This document shows positions 17,190 to 24,969 of a stretch of DNA of 64,000 nucleotides, piece by piece. The DNA lies in the NCBI GenBank assembly GCA_020852815.1, contig JADZAN010000002.1, forward strand, positions 432,245-496,244, in the 5' to 3' direction. The stretch's first letter is position 1. Every line of letters begins with the position of its first letter. The stretch is from Gemmatimonadaceae bacterium. Lineage in GTDB: Bacteria > Gemmatimonadota > Gemmatimonadetes > Gemmatimonadales > Gemmatimonadaceae. A program made the translations under genes and the position numbers. The notes below the pieces were generated by a model. That model ran no database searches. It was given only the letters and a program-made list of their open reading frames with translations, and was not told the origin of the DNA.

Positions 17190-17248
17190 TCAAGGAAAGC
17201 GGGCGCGCCACGTGAATGCGCCGGCGCCCTCGTGTCAGAACTGCTTCC

Positions 17249-17854
17249 TCAGAAATAGCCCTGCGCCGACAGTCGCTTGAGCAGCTCCTCTTCCTTGCTC
17301 GGCGCCGGCCGGTCGGAATCGCGGGGGATGATCCCGATCAGCTCCAGCGTGCTCAGCACCTTCCACGCGGCGTCGTCCACCGATTCACGGTCGGCGTGGA
17401 TGTGCACTTCGGGTTCGAGGGGCGCTTCATACGGCGCGTTGATCCCGGTGAATTCCTCGATCTCTCCGCGCCGCGCCTTCGCGTACATCCCGTCGATGTC
17501 GCGCGCTTCGGCGACTTCGACGGGGCACTCCACGTACACCTCGATGAAGTTCGTCGTGTTCTGCCGCACCTCGTCGCGCGTGGCGCGATAGGGTGATACC
17601 GCGGCGCAGATGGCGATGACGCCGTTGCGCGACAGGAGCTTGGCCACATAGCCAATGCGGCGCACGTTCTCCTCGCGATCCGCCCTGGAAAAGCCGAGCC
17701 CGCGGGACAGCGACTCGCGCACCTCCGACCCGTCGAGCAGCTCCGTGGCGAAGCCGCGCTCCAGGAGCTGGCGATACACGGCGTGCGCAATGGTCGACTT
17801 CCCCGATGAGGGGAGCCCGGTGAACCAGACCACGGCGCCGTAGTTCGCGGTCAT
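17249..17854 (-). CDS. cysC: Adenylylsulfate (APS) kinase
   Basis: Phosphorylates APS at the 3' hydroxyl to make PAPS, the donor for sulfotransferases. The protein has 201 residues, the usual length. The P-loop GLPSSGKST lies at residues 13-21, followed by LLDGSEVRESLSRGLGFSRA and the lid-region segment FIEVYVECPVEVAEARD, all standard for CysC. The start ATG 17854 lies seven bases after the stop of the transporter gene. It is a second, free-standing APS kinase in the same operon as a fused one (20252-21997), which is redundant unless they serve different fluxes. Confidence 0.93.
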   Translation of the reverse strand: MTANYGAVVWFTGLPSSGKSTIAHAVYRQLLERGFATELLDGSEVRESLSRGLGFSRADREENVRRIGYVAKLLSRNGVIAICAAVSPYRATRDEVRQNTTNFIEVYVECPVEVAEARDIDGMYAKARRGEIEEFTGINAPYEAPLEPEVHIHADRESVDDAAWKVLSTLELIGIIPRDSDRPAPSKEEELLKRLSAQGYF

Positions 17855-17861
17855 GTGCGCG

Positions 17862-19379
17862 TCACACCAATCCGAGGATGGGCCACCAGAGCCAGGCCAC
17901 GAGGAGAACGATCGCGATGGAGGCGACGGTCATGATTGCCCCCGCCTTCACGACGTCCATCATGCGAAGATAGCCGCTGGCGAAGACGATGGTGTTGGGC
18001 GCCGACGAGAAGGGGAGCGCGAAGTCCAGCCCGGCACCGATGGAAGTGGCGAGGGTGAGGGCCACGGGCGACGCTCCCAGCGTCTTGCCGAGCGAGAAGG
18101 CCAGGGGGAGCATGACCGCCACGGCCGCGGCGTTGCTCATGAACTCGGAGAGGATGAGCGAACCGACCAGGACCGCTCCCACGGCGAGCAGGGGAGGGAA
18201 CGATTGGTCGCCCACCATGCGCTCGACGATCCAGCGCGCGGCGCCGGTCCTGTCGATGACGGCGCCGAGGGCGATGGCACCGCCGTACATGAGGACGATG
18301 TTCCAGTAGATCCGGCGCTCCGCCTCCTCCCACTCGATGGCCCGCGTGGCAAAGAGCGCGGCGGCGCCAAGAAGGGCAATGACCGCAAGGTCGAAGCGGT
18401 CGCCAACCAGGATCCACGCCGCGATGGTGAGCGTCGCGATGGTCGCCACTTTCCACTGGCGAGCCTGCATGGGGCCAAGCTGCCGCACCTGCGCCTCGAG
18501 CATCACGCGCGCCGAGGTGAACGAGACCTCCTCCCGTGGAAATGTCCATCGCAGAATGAACGGGACGACGGCCACGCCAAGCACGATCATGGGGATGGCG
18601 GCGGCCACCCATTCGCCGAAGGAGATGGTGCGCCCGTACGACTCGCGCAGCATCCCCAGGGCGAGCGCGGCACGCGTGCTCCCGAGGAACGAGGCGTTGG
18701 AGCCGACCATTGCCCCCCACCCTAACGACAGGAAGAGCGTCTTGGCGTAGTTGCTGTGCAGCGGTCGCAGGCGCAACGCCTGCGCCACCTCGACGGCGAT
18801 GGGGAAGAGCATCGCCGACGTTGCCTGGTTAGGCATCCACATGGTGCCGAACGCCGCGGCGAGCATCATTCCCGTGGCAAAGGCGTAGGGCGACCGCTCG
18901 AAGTAGCGCAGGAAGAGGAGGGCGCTGCGCTTGCTGAGCCCACTGTCCACCATCGCCCCGCCGATAATGAAGACCCCGATGAGGAAGAAGACGGCGGAGT
19001 TGCCGAAGGCGGCGAATGCCTCGCTCGTCTTCATCGCCCCCGTGATGGCGAGGAGTGCGATGGAGAGCAGCCCCGTCACGCCGAAGGGGACGGCGTTGGT
19101 GACCCAGAGCGTCGTGCAGAGGAGAAAGATGGCGCACCCCGTTTTCCCCTGGGGAGTGAGACCGGCGGGGAGCGGGGCGAGGTAGATCCACAGCGAGACG
19201 GCGATGCCGATGACCAGAATCGCGCGCTGCCCGATCTCCTCCCACGAACGGCTCGGCGGCGGCGGCGGTGGCTCTGCGGGGAGTTGGCGCTCCTCCGGCC
19301 AGCGGAAGGCGGCCGGGCGGGGTGGGAGCGCTCCGCCCGAGGCGGCGGGGCGTTGGTGGTCCGGCGGGTGCGCTGTCAT
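17862..19379 (-). CDS. SLC13/DASS-family anion transporter, probably sulfate
   Basis: An inner-membrane carrier of 505 residues with about twelve hydrophobic segments after a 50-residue proline-rich cytoplasmic tail. DASS-type signatures are visible in two pseudo-repeats: GSNASFLGSTRAALALGM in the first half and EFMSNAAAVAVMLPLAFSLG in the second, with WMPNQATSAMLFPIA between. Family members import dicarboxylates, citrate or sulfate with sodium. The position between an APS kinase and PAPS-handling genes makes sulfate the likely substrate; this is inference from context. Seven bases separate it from cysC and six from the PHP gene, so it belongs to the same operon. Confidence 0.85.
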   Translation of the reverse strand: MTAHPPDHQRPAASGGALPPRPAAFRWPEERQLPAEPPPPPPSRSWEEIGQRAILVIGIAVSLWIYLAPLPAGLTPQGKTGCAIFLLCTTLWVTNAVPFGVTGLLSIALLAITGAMKTSEAFAAFGNSAVFFLIGVFIIGGAMVDSGLSKRSALLFLRYFERSPYAFATGMMLAAAFGTMWMPNQATSAMLFPIAVEVAQALRLRPLHSNYAKTLFLSLGWGAMVGSNASFLGSTRAALALGMLRESYGRTISFGEWVAAAIPMIVLGVAVVPFILRWTFPREEVSFTSARVMLEAQVRQLGPMQARQWKVATIATLTIAAWILVGDRFDLAVIALLGAAALFATRAIEWEEAERRIYWNIVLMYGGAIALGAVIDRTGAARWIVERMVGDQSFPPLLAVGAVLVGSLILSEFMSNAAAVAVMLPLAFSLGKTLGASPVALTLATSIGAGLDFALPFSSAPNTIVFASGYLRMMDVVKAGAIMTVASIAIVLLVAWLWWPILGLV

Positions 19380-19385
19380 GGCGCG

Positions 19386-20243
19386 TTAGCTGGCGAGCGC
19401 TGCGCCGCGCCGCGCAATGGCCACCTTGAGCGCCTCGACGTGCGAATAGGGGAGCTTGATGCGCCCCATCAGCCGCCCTTCGTTCACATCGCCGTGATCG
19501 TCCGAGCCGCCGGTCACGAGGAGCCGATGTCGCAGGGCGAGCGCAGCGAAGTGGGCGGTCTGCGCGCTGTCGTGCTGCGGATAGTGGACCTCGATCCCGT
19601 CGAGCCCCCAGGCGACGAACTGGGCGATCTCCGCGTCGGAGAGCCTGGTGCGCCCCGGGTGCGCGGCGACAGCCACGCCTCCCGCGGCGTGGATCGCGGC
19701 GATGGCCTCCTGGGGCGAGACCTTGACGCGCTGGACGTAGCAGCGCCCGCCGTCGAGGATGAGCTCAGGGGTGAAGGCCGACTTCACGTCCGGGACGATC
19801 CCCGCCTCCACCATGGCGCGCGCCACGTGCGGACGCCCGATGTTCTCGGTCCCCCCCGCGATCTCGACCACGCGGTCGAAGGAGACGGCGTAGCCGCATT
19901 CGTTGAGCTTCCGAACCATCCCCCACGCCCGCGCAAAGCGCCCGTCGCGCAGCGAGTGCAGCAAGTGGGAGAAGTCGGTGGCCCCGGGAGCGATGCCGAA
20001 GGCGAGCATGTCGACCTGTCGCTCGTTGCCATCGAGCGTGGAGATCTCGCAGGCCGGAATGAGCTCGATGCCTAACGCCTGAGCCGCCGCCAATCCCTCG
20101 GCGATTCCGCCCAGGGTGTCGTGGTCGGTGAGGGCGATCGCGGCAAAGCCCATGGCGTGGGCCCGCCGCACCACTTCCGACGGCGCATCGGAGCCGTCGG
20201 AAGCGGTGGAGTGCAGTTGCAGGTCGGCGTACCGGTCGTGCAT
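19386..20243 (-). CDS. PHP-domain phosphoesterase, likely 3',5'-nucleoside bisphosphate (pAp) phosphatase
   Basis: A metal-dependent hydrolase of 285 residues. The PHP metal ligands are all visible in order: DLQLHSTASDGS near the N-terminus, LTDHDT, PACEIST, GRPHVARAM, AAHPGR and GGSDDHG. Length and motif order match the YciV/RNase AM group, members of which remove the 3' phosphate of pAp. pAp is the by-product of PAPS-dependent sulfotransfer, and the gene lies between a sulfate transporter and a PAPS synthase, so pAp recycling in place of CysQ is the best-supported role. ATG 20243 is used; a GTG at 20255 overlapping the upstream stop is an alternative. General oligonucleotide 5' trimming is another known activity of the group. 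Confidence 0.85.
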   Translation of the reverse strand: MHDRYADLQLHSTASDGSDAPSEVVRRAHAMGFAAIALTDHDTLGGIAEGLAAAQALGIELIPACEISTLDGNERQVDMLAFGIAPGATDFSHLLHSLRDGRFARAWGMVRKLNECGYAVSFDRVVEIAGGTENIGRPHVARAMVEAGIVPDVKSAFTPELILDGGRCYVQRVKVSPQEAIAAIHAAGGVAVAAHPGRTRLSDAEIAQFVAWGLDGIEVHYPQHDSAQTAHFAALALRHRLLVTGGSDDHGDVNEGRLMGRIKLPYSHVEALKVAIARRGAALAS

Positions 20244-20251
20244 GGCGCCGC

Positions 20252-21997
20252 TCACGCCGGGGACTTGTACGCCTCGATGAGGATGCGCGCCAGCTCGGGG
20301 CGGGTGAACTCCGGGGGTGGAAGCTCGCCGGCGGTGAGCATCTCACGCACCTTGGTCCCGGAGAGGATGACGTGGTGCGTCTTGTCGTGCGGGCAGGTGC
20401 GCGTGGACGCCATGTTGCCGCAGGTGGCGCAGTAGAAGGTGTGCTCGAACTTGAACGGCGTGATGCCGAGTTCGTGGGCCGGGAACTTGTCGATCAGGAG
20501 CTGCGCGTCGTAGGAGCCGTAGTAGTTCCCCACGCCGGCGTGGTCGCGCCCGACGATGAAGTGCGTGCAGCCGTAGTTCTTGCGGGCAATGGCGTGCCAC
20601 ACCGCCTCGCGCGGGCCGGCGTAGCGCATCGCCGCCGGGAAGACCGAGAGCATCGCGCGGTTCTTCGGGTAGTAGTGCGCGAGGATCTCCTCGTAGGTCT
20701 TCATGCGCACATGGGCCGGGACGTCGTCCGACTTGGTGGCCCCAACGAGCGGATGCAGGAGCAGGCCGTCGACGATCTCCATCGCGACCTTCTGCAGGTA
20801 CTCGTGCGCGCGGTGCACGGGGTTGCGCGTCTGGAAGCCGACCACCGTCTTCCATCCCAATTCGTCGAAGCGCTGGCGCGTCTCGAGCGGCGTGAGGCGG
20901 TATTCGTTGAACAGCTCGTGCACCGGGCGGTTGATCACCTGCACCGGGCCGCCCAGCAGGACCTCTCCCTGCGCCATGAGGCGCGCCACGCCGGGATGCG
21001 CCGTCTCGGTGGTGCCAAAGCACTGCTGCGCCTCGCGCGCCTTGTCGTACTCGTAGATGTCGGTGACCTGCATGATCCCCATCAACTGCCCATTGGGATC
21101 GCGCAGGGCGATCTCCTCTCCGATGGCGATCGTGGCCGCCTGTTCCTTCGTGACGGCCTTGGTCACCGGGAGCGCCCAGACGAGGCCGTCCGACAGGCGC
21201 ATCGAGTCGACGACGGTGACGTAGTCGGCCTTGCGCATGAAGCCCACGAGCGGCGACAGCGCGCCGACGCCGATCATCTCCAGGTCGCTGGCCTCGCGAT
21301 CGTCGAGGTCGAAGTGCTTGAGCTCCCTGGCATGCTCGATGGCCTGCAGCCGCTTCTCCCCCTTGAGCTCGCGGTCGACGAGGATGCCGCCGTGAGGTGC
21401 AATGGGGCCGGGAACGCGCTTTCCCCGCTCGACGAGCCTGGCCGCCTCGGCACGGTCAGCCGCAACGCCGCCACCGAGATAGCCCTTCGCCTCGAGCATG
21501 CGCATGACCTTGAGCGCGCTCTCCTCGATCGATTCCTTGTCGGTGTCGAGGGTGAGTTCAGGGTTGGTGGGCTCCTCGTAGGGATCGTTGACCCCCGTGA
21601 AACCCTGGATCTCCCCGGCCATCGCCTTCTTGTACATCCCCTTCACGTCGCGCTCGACGAGGACTTCGAGTGGCGTGCGGACGTACACTTCACAGAAGTC
21701 GCCAATCTCGGTGCGCGCGTTGTCGCGCATGCGCGCGTAGGGCGAAATGAAGCACGAGAGGACAACCACGCCGTTGCGTGTGAGGACCTTCGACACGAAG
21801 GTCACGCGCTCGATGTTCTTGTCGCGATCCTCCTTGGAGAAGCCGAGATCACGGCAGAGAGTCTGACGCACGACGTCTCCGTCGAGGCGTTCCGACAGGA
21901 TGTGGCGCTCCTGCAACAGCTCGTGAACGCGGCGTGCGACTGTGGTCTTTCCAGACCCCGAGAGACCTGTAAACCAGACGGTGACTCCTCTGCTCAT
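20252..21997 (-). CDS. Bifunctional APS kinase / ATP sulfurylase (PAPS synthase)
   Basis: A cytosolic fusion of 581 residues that makes PAPS from sulfate and ATP in two steps. Residues 1-190 form an APS kinase with P-loop GLSGSGKT at 11-18 and RLDGDVVRQTLCRDLGFSKE. Residues about 200-575 form an ATP sulfurylase with QTRNPVHRAHEYL from residue 389, LLHPLVGATKSDD, VGRDHAGVGNYYG and SGTKVREML. A cysteine pair, TFYCATCGNMAS, with a further Cys nearby suggests a small zinc site as in some bacterial Sat proteins. ATG 21997 places the P-loop at the normal distance; the longer frame is leader. It is the first gene of the minus-strand sulfate block and ends overlapping the PHP start. Confidence 0.93.
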   Translation of the reverse strand: MSRGVTVWFTGLSGSGKTTVARRVHELLQERHILSERLDGDVVRQTLCRDLGFSKEDRDKNIERVTFVSKVLTRNGVVVLSCFISPYARMRDNARTEIGDFCEVYVRTPLEVLVERDVKGMYKKAMAGEIQGFTGVNDPYEEPTNPELTLDTDKESIEESALKVMRMLEAKGYLGGGVAADRAEAARLVERGKRVPGPIAPHGGILVDRELKGEKRLQAIEHARELKHFDLDDREASDLEMIGVGALSPLVGFMRKADYVTVVDSMRLSDGLVWALPVTKAVTKEQAATIAIGEEIALRDPNGQLMGIMQVTDIYEYDKAREAQQCFGTTETAHPGVARLMAQGEVLLGGPVQVINRPVHELFNEYRLTPLETRQRFDELGWKTVVGFQTRNPVHRAHEYLQKVAMEIVDGLLLHPLVGATKSDDVPAHVRMKTYEEILAHYYPKNRAMLSVFPAAMRYAGPREAVWHAIARKNYGCTHFIVGRDHAGVGNYYGSYDAQLLIDKFPAHELGITPFKFEHTFYCATCGNMASTRTCPHDKTHHVILSGTKVREMLTAGELPPPEFTRPELARILIEAYKSPA

Positions 21998-22257
21998 GAC
22001 GACCTTGCGTAGGTGTAAGGAATGACTTCCTGCATGCGATAGGGAGGCGCGAGAGCCAACGGCGCCTGTTGGACGTGACCACCTTGTCAACATACATCCC
22101 GGGCCTTGCGGGCCGGTGCCCCGATCTTGCAATAGCGTTGCCTGACCAAGTCGGCGTCTGGGTCGTCCCTTGCACGGCGTCTCCGTGCCTGTGCGCCCGC
22201 ACGCCGCTTCTCCCGACGGGCGGAGCGCCCTCCCCGCAACTCCGAGGACCAGCCAGC
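21998..22257. other. Divergent promoter region between the sulfate block and the 44-residue membrane peptide
   Basis: No gene is supported in these 260 bases. They must hold the start signals for the minus-strand PAPS operon and for the plus-strand small membrane protein and sulfatase-fold gene. I see no recognisable operator or riboswitch. Confidence 0.4.
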
Positions 22258-22392
22258 GTGTACATCGGACCCGACTCCCTGATGCCGATCGCCTCGGTTC
22301 TCGCGGCGATTGCCGGCTTCTTCCTCATGTTCTGGCGTCGCGTGGTCGGGGCCGTGAAGCTCGTGGCCAGCAAGTTCTCCTCGAAGCGCTGA
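22258..22392 (+). CDS. 44-residue single-span membrane protein
   Basis: GTG 22258 is preceded by GAGGA at 22243-22247 and opens a 44-codon frame. It reads as a short polar start (VYIGPDSLMP), one hydrophobic span (IASVLAAIAGFFLMFWRR) and a basic tail ending KFSSKR. The composition and positive-inside tail fit a real inner-membrane micropeptide rather than chance. It ends 33 bases before the sulfatase-fold gene and is probably co-transcribed. It could be an accessory subunit of that membrane enzyme; no function is known from sequence. Confidence 0.6.
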   Translation: MYIGPDSLMPIASVLAAIAGFFLMFWRRVVGAVKLVASKFSSKR

Positions 22393-22425
22393 TCCGCCTG
22401 GCGACGCCCCCGCCGGCGAGCGCCA

Positions 22426-24231
22426 ATGAGTGAACGGTTTCGCGCCTCCTCCCGCCCGTTCGTCGTCGCCGCCATCGCCGCGACGTGGGCCGGGGGACTT
22501 CACGCTGCGATCCTCGGCGCCAAGCACGCCGTGCTCGGACAATTCATCTGGTCCAGTCGCGACGTCATCTGGATGGCGCCGATTGGCTACTTCATCGTGT
22601 TCGCGGCGCTTGCCGTTCCGCTCGCTCTGGTGGCCCTCGTTCGCCCGAACTGGATCCCCGCGCGAGTCGTCACCTTCGCCTTTGCGGCGCTCGCGGCGTT
22701 TTCCGTCGGGTTGCTCTTCGGGCGCATTCACTGGCTGGCCTCACTCGCCCTCGCCGTCGGCGTCGCGTTTCGCCTGGCGCAGTGGGCCGGTGCGGAGAGT
22801 TCGCGTGGCGGACGGCGCGCGCTAAGCTGGGCGACCGCCGCGGTCGCCTTCCTCCTCCTCGGTGGCGCCCTGGCGCTGCGCGCGCGGCGTGCATCGCGCG
22901 ATGCGCGCGCGGTCGCCGGCGCCGAGCGCGCGAGCGACGAGTCACCCAACGTCCTCTACATCATCCTCGACACAGTGCGCGCCCGTTCGTTGAGCGCGTA
23001 CGGCGCGCGCGCGGCAACGACGCCGGAGTTGACCCGACTGGCGCAGGAAGGCGTGTTGTTCCGGCATGCCTTCGCCACGGCGCCATGGACGCTCCCATCG
23101 CACGCCACGCTGCTCACCGGTCGCGACGTGGCCGAGTTGAGTGCGGCGTGGCTCGTCCCGCTGGACGACTCGACACCAACGCTCGCCGAGGCGTTCTCCT
23201 CGAAGGGCTACGCGACCGCCGGCTTTGTCGCGAACCACTTCTACACTGGCTGGGAAATGGGGCTCGGTCGCGGCTTCGGCCGGTACGACGACTACCGCGT
23301 CTCGTTCAAGCAGATCCTGCTGAGTACGGCGTTGCTGCAGACGGGCATCGCCACTCGGCTCGCGGCAGCGCATAGTTGGGGTGCGCGCTGGCGGGCCCTG
23401 GCGTCGCTCGACGTCCCGCTGCATCCGTCGTTCTACAGCGATCGCAAGACCGCCCCCATGGTGGTGGACGAGTTCCTGCGGTGGCAGCGGGACGTTGGTG
23501 CTCGGCGCTTCATGGCATTCCTCAACTTCTACGATGCGCACGAGCCATACGATCCGCCCGCGGACATCGCGCAGCAGTTCGGCGACCCATCGGAGCCGTA
23601 CGTCCGGTACCAGGGGGCGATCGCGTGGATCGATCGGGAGGTCGGCCGACTGGCGCGCGAGCTCGCTGCGCGTGGGGTGCTCGACCGTACCGTCGTGGTG
23701 ATCACCTCCGACCATGGCGAGCAGTTCGGGGAACACGGGCTCAAGGGACACGGCAACTCGCTGTATCTCCCGCTCCTGCACGTCCCGCTCGTGATTCGCT
23801 ATCCGCGCGGCGTACCGGCGGAGACGGTCGTCGACACTCCCGTGTCGCTGCGCGACCTCCCCGCCACCGTGCTGGCCCTCGCCGGCCAGTCGTCAGGCGC
23901 AACGATCCCCGGCGTCTCGCTCGACGGATTGTGGAACGGACAGGGGGCACGCCCAAGCCCTATCCTCTCGGAGGTGCGGCAGGAGGGCGATCGCCTCCTC
24001 AACGGCGAGGGGCCGCTCGAGCGCGGCGACCTGCGCGGTGCCACGGGCGACTCGTTGCACTACATCCGAAATGGCGACGGCGTCGAGGAGCTCTATGACT
24101 TCCGCGCCGACACCGCGGAAGCGCACAACCTCACGGCGCGCGCGGGGAGCGACACGGCGGCGGCACTGCTGCGGCGGCGCGTGCAGGCGATGCCGCCGCA
24201 TCGTGGCGGGCGGCACTCGCAGCAACGCTAG
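22426..24231 (+). CDS. Membrane-anchored sulfatase-fold (alkaline phosphatase superfamily) enzyme with Thr at the nucleophile site
   Basis: A protein of 601 residues. About four or five hydrophobic segments fill residues 10-155, followed by a periplasmic hydrolase domain. Metal and catalytic motifs are PNVLYIILDTVRA (D182), APWTLPSHATLLTGR (T222) and TSDHGEQFGEHG (D429, H430). In true arylsulfatases the TLPSH position reads C/S-x-P-S-R and is converted to formylglycine. Here it is Thr, as in phosphoglycerol and phosphoethanolamine transferases such as LtaS and EptA. A phospho-transfer or phosphodiesterase activity is therefore as likely as sulfate ester hydrolysis. It sits beside the PAPS genes and has a paralog at 60675. 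Confidence 0.85.
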   Translation: MSERFRASSRPFVVAAIAATWAGGLHAAILGAKHAVLGQFIWSSRDVIWMAPIGYFIVFAALAVPLALVALVRPNWIPARVVTFAFAALAAFSVGLLFGRIHWLASLALAVGVAFRLAQWAGAESSRGGRRALSWATAAVAFLLLGGALALRARRASRDARAVAGAERASDESPNVLYIILDTVRARSLSAYGARAATTPELTRLAQEGVLFRHAFATAPWTLPSHATLLTGRDVAELSAAWLVPLDDSTPTLAEAFSSKGYATAGFVANHFYTGWEMGLGRGFGRYDDYRVSFKQILLSTALLQTGIATRLAAAHSWGARWRALASLDVPLHPSFYSDRKTAPMVVDEFLRWQRDVGARRFMAFLNFYDAHEPYDPPADIAQQFGDPSEPYVRYQGAIAWIDREVGRLARELAARGVLDRTVVVITSDHGEQFGEHGLKGHGNSLYLPLLHVPLVIRYPRGVPAETVVDTPVSLRDLPATVLALAGQSSGATIPGVSLDGLWNGQGARPSPILSEVRQEGDRLLNGEGPLERGDLRGATGDSLHYIRNGDGVEELYDFRADTAEAHNLTARAGSDTAAALLRRRVQAMPPHRGGRHSQQR

Positions 24232-24234
24232 CGA

Positions 24235-24969
24235 TTACTCGTCGTTCGTCTTGGTGTTGCGCGCCACCATGAGCATCTGCCCCGCGAATGGCTTGAAGGG
24301 CATGGAGAGGTACGTGCGCACGATGAGCGGGAGCATGGGCAGGTTGAGGCGCAGCGTCGACTTCATGTTCACCGGCATGAACTTCGGGAAGGCATCGCGA
24401 ATGGCGAAGCCGTAGGCCTCGAGGAAGTCGTACAGCGATGCGTCGGTGAAGATCTGGATGTGCGTGTAGTCGTCGAAGTACGTCGCCGAGCAGTACTTGA
24501 AGTTCGGCTGCATCAGGATCAGCAGCCCGTCCGGCTTGAGAATGCGCCGCATCTCGCGCAGCAGCATCAGCAGGTCGGGGCGATTGAGGTGCTCGAACAG
24601 GTTCGAGGCGAAGGCGACATCGAACATGGAGTCCTCGAAGAACTCCATGCTCGTCACCGACGAGACGTGCGTGTGCACGTCCGGCGCGGCGAAGCTCGGA
24701 AAGCGCGTGAACACGTCCACCGCGTGTTTCTCGCGCGCGCTGACATTGTTGACAAAATTGCAGTAGCCGGCGCCCAGGTCGAGCACGCGCGAATCGGGGG
24801 GGATGTACCGGTTCTGCAGCCACCGCACGACCTCGCGCCACACCAGGTCGCGCCGCGCATCGAAGCCGAAGCGCGTGCTGAAGTAGTTGTCGTACAGCTC
24901 GGTGACGGTTTCCCGCCTGGTCGCCGTGCTCCCCTCGTAGGGATCGCGATCCGAATTGAACTCAGTCAT
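24235..24969 (-). CDS. Class I SAM-dependent methyltransferase
   Basis: A cytosolic methyltransferase of 244 residues. Motif I is VLDLGAGYCNFVNNV, followed by DVFTRFPSFAAPDVHTHVSS, the DVAFASNLFEHLNRP motif (motif II region) and LRRMRRIL-like segment EMRRILKPDGLLILMQPN. This pattern fits Methyltransf_11/23-type enzymes common in polysaccharide clusters. The substrate is unknown. Its ATG overlaps the stop of the membrane protein upstream (ATGA at 24966-24969), so the two are translationally coupled; it converges with the sulfatase-fold gene three bases away. Confidence 0.87.
   Translation of the reverse strand: MTEFNSDRDPYEGSTATRRETVTELYDNYFSTRFGFDARRDLVWREVVRWLQNRYIPPDSRVLDLGAGYCNFVNNVSAREKHAVDVFTRFPSFAAPDVHTHVSSVTSMEFFEDSMFDVAFASNLFEHLNRPDLLMLLREMRRILKPDGLLILMQPNFKYCSATYFDDYTHIQIFTDASLYDFLEAYGFAIRDAFPKFMPVNMKSTLRLNLPMLPLIVRTYLSMPFKPFAGQMLMVARNTKTNDE

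Noticed and set aside
17201..17229. Possible terminator between convergent epimerase and cysC genes (GGGCGC ... GCGCCC)
   Set aside because: Only a 6-bp stem with a 17-base loop and no U-tract; too weak to call.
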